A stretch of 64,000 nucleotides of DNA from Panorpa germanica. Lineage: Eukaryota; Arthropoda; Insecta; Mecoptera; Panorpidae. A program made the translations under genes and the position numbers. The stretch covers positions 12,844,759-12,908,758 of the forward strand of contig OY783204.1 in the NCBI GenBank assembly GCA_963678705.1. The letters run 5' to 3'. Shown one piece after another: positions 60,216 through 64,000 of the stretch (the stretch's first letter is position 1; each line of letters opens with the position of its first letter). The notes under the pieces were generated by a model. The model worked only from the letters and a program-made list of their open reading frames with translations. It had not been told where the DNA came from and searched no databases.

Positions 60216-63200
60216 TGCAAGGCAAAAGGCAAAGGCAAGAATGCATATATGCATAAGCTCTGGCAAGACAGATGGGACTTAATACAAAAAAGAAAGACCT
60301 ACGTATTGGTTTAAAAGGACGTTAATATTGCTTTGCAACACAAGTGGTTCCTATCTACTATGTGTGTAATCGGCTCCTGCTACTTTAGGTAAAAAAAAGT
60401 GATTAAAAGTGAAAAATTAATTATGGAAAAAAATTAAATAAATTATATGAATACTTTTTCAAACGAAAAGTATTTAAGTTTGTTTTAAATTTGTGTTAAT
60501 TTACCCTAAACAAAGTGTTTTTACAAAAGTTGGACAGTTGGAAACCAGTGTTAAAAACGAATTTTTCATTACGCGTACACGCGGTCTTATAAACATAACC
60601 TTAAATTTGTAACTTTGATGTTTGATATAAGACATTAATAAGTGCGATAGACAAAAAAAGTGATAATAATTAGGTTAGTGTTAGAGCTAAAACATCAAGT
60701 GGTTTAGAATTCAAGAAATCTGTAGAGATATATAAGGAAGACCTCATATAAACACTACAAATATACGGAAGACAAAAGGTTGCCGCCCACTATCAAGTAA
60801 GTCGAATAACATTAACTATAAATAATATTAAAACACAAGAATTTGTTTATATAAATGCGTGTTTTGAATAATAATGAGAGTGTATTAATTGTTATAAGTG
60901 ATTAAGTGAACAATATATGCGGTTTTCTTATAAATAGTGATTGATCGTTCATGAACATTCAATGGTAACAAACAAATGGTAAGTAAGTAGGCATAAGTAC
61001 AAGTATGTATATGAGATATTTATAGAAATTCAGTGTGCCTTTGTTGATGTCCGGTGGCCAAGTGACCTTCAAAGAATTAGACCGGCAAAAACCTATAGGT
61101 ACGTCTACTGCGCTATGGAGAACTATTTTCATTGTCGAACATTATTTTACAAACCGATTACCGTTCCATGAAAAGGCAACTATCTAAAGGTTGTCCTCAG
61201 CGATCTGTAATGGGGCCTGAGCTCTGGAACATAGTATTCGACGAGAACTGTGTTTCTCACTCGAAAGGTTGTGTAGACATATGTTTTGCAACGATAATGT
61301 GATCCTTATCGGTGCAAATAGTACAGAAACCCTAGAAAGCCGTTCTCGACCTGCTATATATAAAATCTGCAGATTCTTGAAGCTACAAAGCTACGAAACA
61401 AATACAGTAACAACGAATGATAAACTTGTAACACACCTTGCGTGTGTCACAAGGACGGAATGAAGCTTAAACTCGGCAACTATGCCGACACTATACAAGG
61501 GGGCATTTATGCTAATAGTTGTGTATTGTGCTTCGGCATGGTATTACAGGATCAATCTTCCAGATCTTTCATGCAAAGAACTATGTTATTGACGATGACG
61601 CGTTGTTGCAGAACTGTATCTACAGAAGTGGTGCAAGTGATATTGGGGACAATTCCTTTAGATTTAAAAATCACTCATGCACTTACTCCAGTACGCTAGA
61701 ACTGAAAAAATCAAATTTTTAAGATTTAAAATTAATGCGACAAATTTCGAGGATTTAAAGTTAATGCGGCTGTAGGATAAAAGTCTGGAGACGATACCAA
61801 ATATATTGCCAAAGAGATGAATGCATATATGCATAAGCTCTGGCAAGACGGATGGGACTTAATACAAAAAAGTAGACCTACGTATTGGTTTACCAGGACG
61901 TTAATATTGCTTTGCAACACAAGTGGTTCCTATCTACAATGTGTGTGATCAGCTCCTGCTACTTTAGGTGAAAAAAGTGATTAAAAGTGAGAAATTAATT
62001 ATGGAAAAAAATTAAATAAATTATATGAATACTTTTTCAAACGAAAAGTATTTAAGTTTGTTTTAAATTTGTGTTAATTTACCCTAAACAAAGTGTTTTT
62101 ACAAAAGTTTGACAGTTGGAAACCAGTGTTAAAAACGAATTTTTCATTACGCGTACACGCGGTCTTATAAACATAACCTCAAATTTGTAACTTTGATGTT
62201 TGATATAAGACATTAATAAGTGCGATAGACAAAAAAAGTGATAATAATTAGGTTAGTGTTAGTGCTAAAACATCAAGTGGTTTAAAATTTAAGAAATCTG
62301 TAGAGATATATAAGCAAGACCTCATATAAACACTACAAATATACGGAAGACAAAAGGTTGCCGCCAACTATCAAGTAAGTCGAATAACATTAACTATAAA
62401 TAATATTAAAACACAAGAATTAGTTTATATAAATGCGTGTTTTAAATAATAATGAGAGTGTATTAATTGTTATAAGTGATTAAGTGAACAATATATGCGG
62501 TTTTCTTGGAAATAGTGATTGATCGTTCATAAACATTCAATGGTAACAAACAAATGGTAAGTAAGTAGGCATAAGTACAAGTATGTTTATGAGATATTTA
62601 TAGAAATTCAGTGTGCCTTTGTTGATGTCCGGTGGCCAAGTGACCTTCAAAGAATTAGACCGGCAAAAACCTATAGGTACGTCTACTGCGCTATGGAGAA
62701 CTATTTTCATTGTCGAACATTATTTTACAAACCGATTACCGTTCCATGAAAAGGCAACTATCTAAAGGTTGTCCTCAGCGATCTGTAATGGGGCCTGAGC
62801 TCTGGAACATGGTATTCGACGAGAACTGTGTTTCTCACTTGAAAGGTTGTGTAGACATATGTTTTGCCAACGATAATGTGATCCTTATCGGTGCAAATAG
62901 TACAGAAACCCTAGAAAGCCGTTCTCGACCTGCTATATATAAAATCTGTAGTTTCTTGAAGCTACAAAGCTACGAAACAAATACAGTAACAACGAATGAT
63001 AAACTTGTAACACACCTTGCGCGTGTCACAAGGACGGAATGAAGTTTAAACTCGGCAACTATGCCGACACTATACAAGGGGCCATTTATGCTAATAGTTG
63101 TGTATTGTGCTTCGGCATGGTATTACAGGATCAATCTTCCAGATCTTCCTTGCAAAGAACTATGTTATTGACGATGACGCGTTGTTGCAGAACTGTATCT

Positions 63201-64000
63201 ACAGAAGTGGTGCAGTGCAAGTGATATTGGGGACAATTCCTTTAGATTTAAAAATCACTCATGCACTTACTCAAGTACAAATTACGCTAGAACTAAAAAA
63301 AATAAATTTTTATGATTTAAAAATAATGCGACAAATTTCGAGGATTTAAAGTTAATGCGGCTGTAGGATAAAAGTCTGGAGACGATACCAAATATATTGC
63401 CAAAGAGATGAATGCATATATGCATAAGCTCTGGCAAGACAGATGGGACTTAATACAAAAAGGAAGACCTACGTATTGGTTTAAAAGGACGTTAATATTG
63501 CTTTGCAACACAAGTGGTTCCTATCTACTATGTGTGTAATCGGCTCCTGCTACTTTAGGTGAAAAAAGTGATTAAAAGTGAGAAATTAATTATGGAAAAA
63601 AATTAAATAAATTATATGAATACTTTTTCAAACGAAAAGTATTTAAGTTTGTTTTAAATTTGTGTTAATTTACCCTAAACAAAGTGTTTTTACAAAAGTT
63701 TGACAGTTGGAAACCAATGTTAAAAACGAATTTTTCATTACGCGTACACGCGGTCTTATAAACATAACCTCAAATTTGTAACTTTGATGTTTGATATAAG
63801 ACATTATTAAGTGCGATAGACAAAAAAGTGATAATAATTAGGTTAGTGTTAGTGCTAAAACATCAAGTGGTTTAGAATTCAAGAAATCTGTAGAGATATA
63901 TAAGGAAGACCTCATATAAACACTACAAATATACGGAAGACAAAAGGTTGCCGCCCACTATCAAGTAAGTCGAATAACATTAACTATAAATAATATTAAA
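60216..64000 (+). repeat. Satellite block after a second deleted unit, to window end
   Basis: The 60165 unit jumps after GGCAACTAT to GAATGCATATATGCAT, losing about 620 bp, with filler made of repeated AGGCAA words between. Unit starts 61132 and 62710 follow. The array runs off the window, so its full length is unknown. Confidence 0.9.

Noticed and set aside
1-64000. CRISPR-like array
   Set aside because: The long repeats are 1.6-kb satellite units without unique spacers. The AACGTAA cluster has repeats too short and spacers that themselves repeat.
1-64000. Bacterial or free viral contig
   Set aside because: R1-derived satellite on both sides, spliced genes and a Helentron indicate an integrated copy in an arthropod nuclear genome.

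Overview
This window looks like nuclear DNA from an arthropod, most likely an insect. It is AT-rich. About 47 kb is a tandem satellite built from a decayed R1-clade non-LTR retrotransposon, a clade known from arthropods. The remaining ~17 kb is a Maverick/Polinton-type DNA transposon (an integrated virus-like element), plus a small Helentron-type Helitron and short (66 and 78 nt) insect-like introns. No host housekeeping gene, tRNA, rRNA gene or CRISPR array was seen. The species cannot be named from the sequence.

Layout. (1) 1-9070: six head-to-tail satellite units of about 1586 bp. Each carries the 3' part of a reverse-transcriptase ORF broken into several frames, a 12-bp match to the 28S rDNA stretch at the R1 target, and about 750 bp of AT-rich non-coding DNA. 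(2) 9073-25990: the insert. Its outer edges carry a 10-bp inverted repeat (AGGGTAGGAG / CTCCTACCCT). Inside are a small acidic protein with tandem SUMO-interaction-like motifs, protein-primed DNA polymerase B (broken), retrovirus-like integrase (broken), a Maverick-typical protein of unknown function (broken), packaging ATPase (intact), a PLA2-domain virion protein (intact), adenain-like protease (broken), penton-type minor capsid protein (intact), a 48-residue protein (intact), major capsid protein (intact), a 134-residue protein (intact), a 251-residue reading frame (about 243 residues from the preferred start) and two paralogous two-exon genes on the minus strand. A truncated Helentron follows. 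(3) 25991-64000: about 25 more satellite units, with higher-order dimers and longer periods and two internally deleted units.

How the genes fit together. The polymerase and integrase would copy and insert the element. The ATPase, protease, penton and major capsid proteins would build and fill a particle, and the PLA2 protein would act on membranes during entry or exit. In this copy the replication, integration and maturation genes carry about nine disabling lesions. The ATPase, PLA2 protein, both capsid proteins and all right-arm genes are open. The element as it stands cannot be autonomous. Whether the open genes are merely lucky or have been kept by selection is the main question raised.

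The most interesting points are the poly-SIM protein, the paired spliced genes with a conserved intron position, the exact 85-bp copy of an ATPase-gene fragment lying between those two genes, the overlapping late-gene block, the duplicated promoter of the ATPase/PLA2 pair, and the rDNA-R1 origin and higher-order structure of the satellite.
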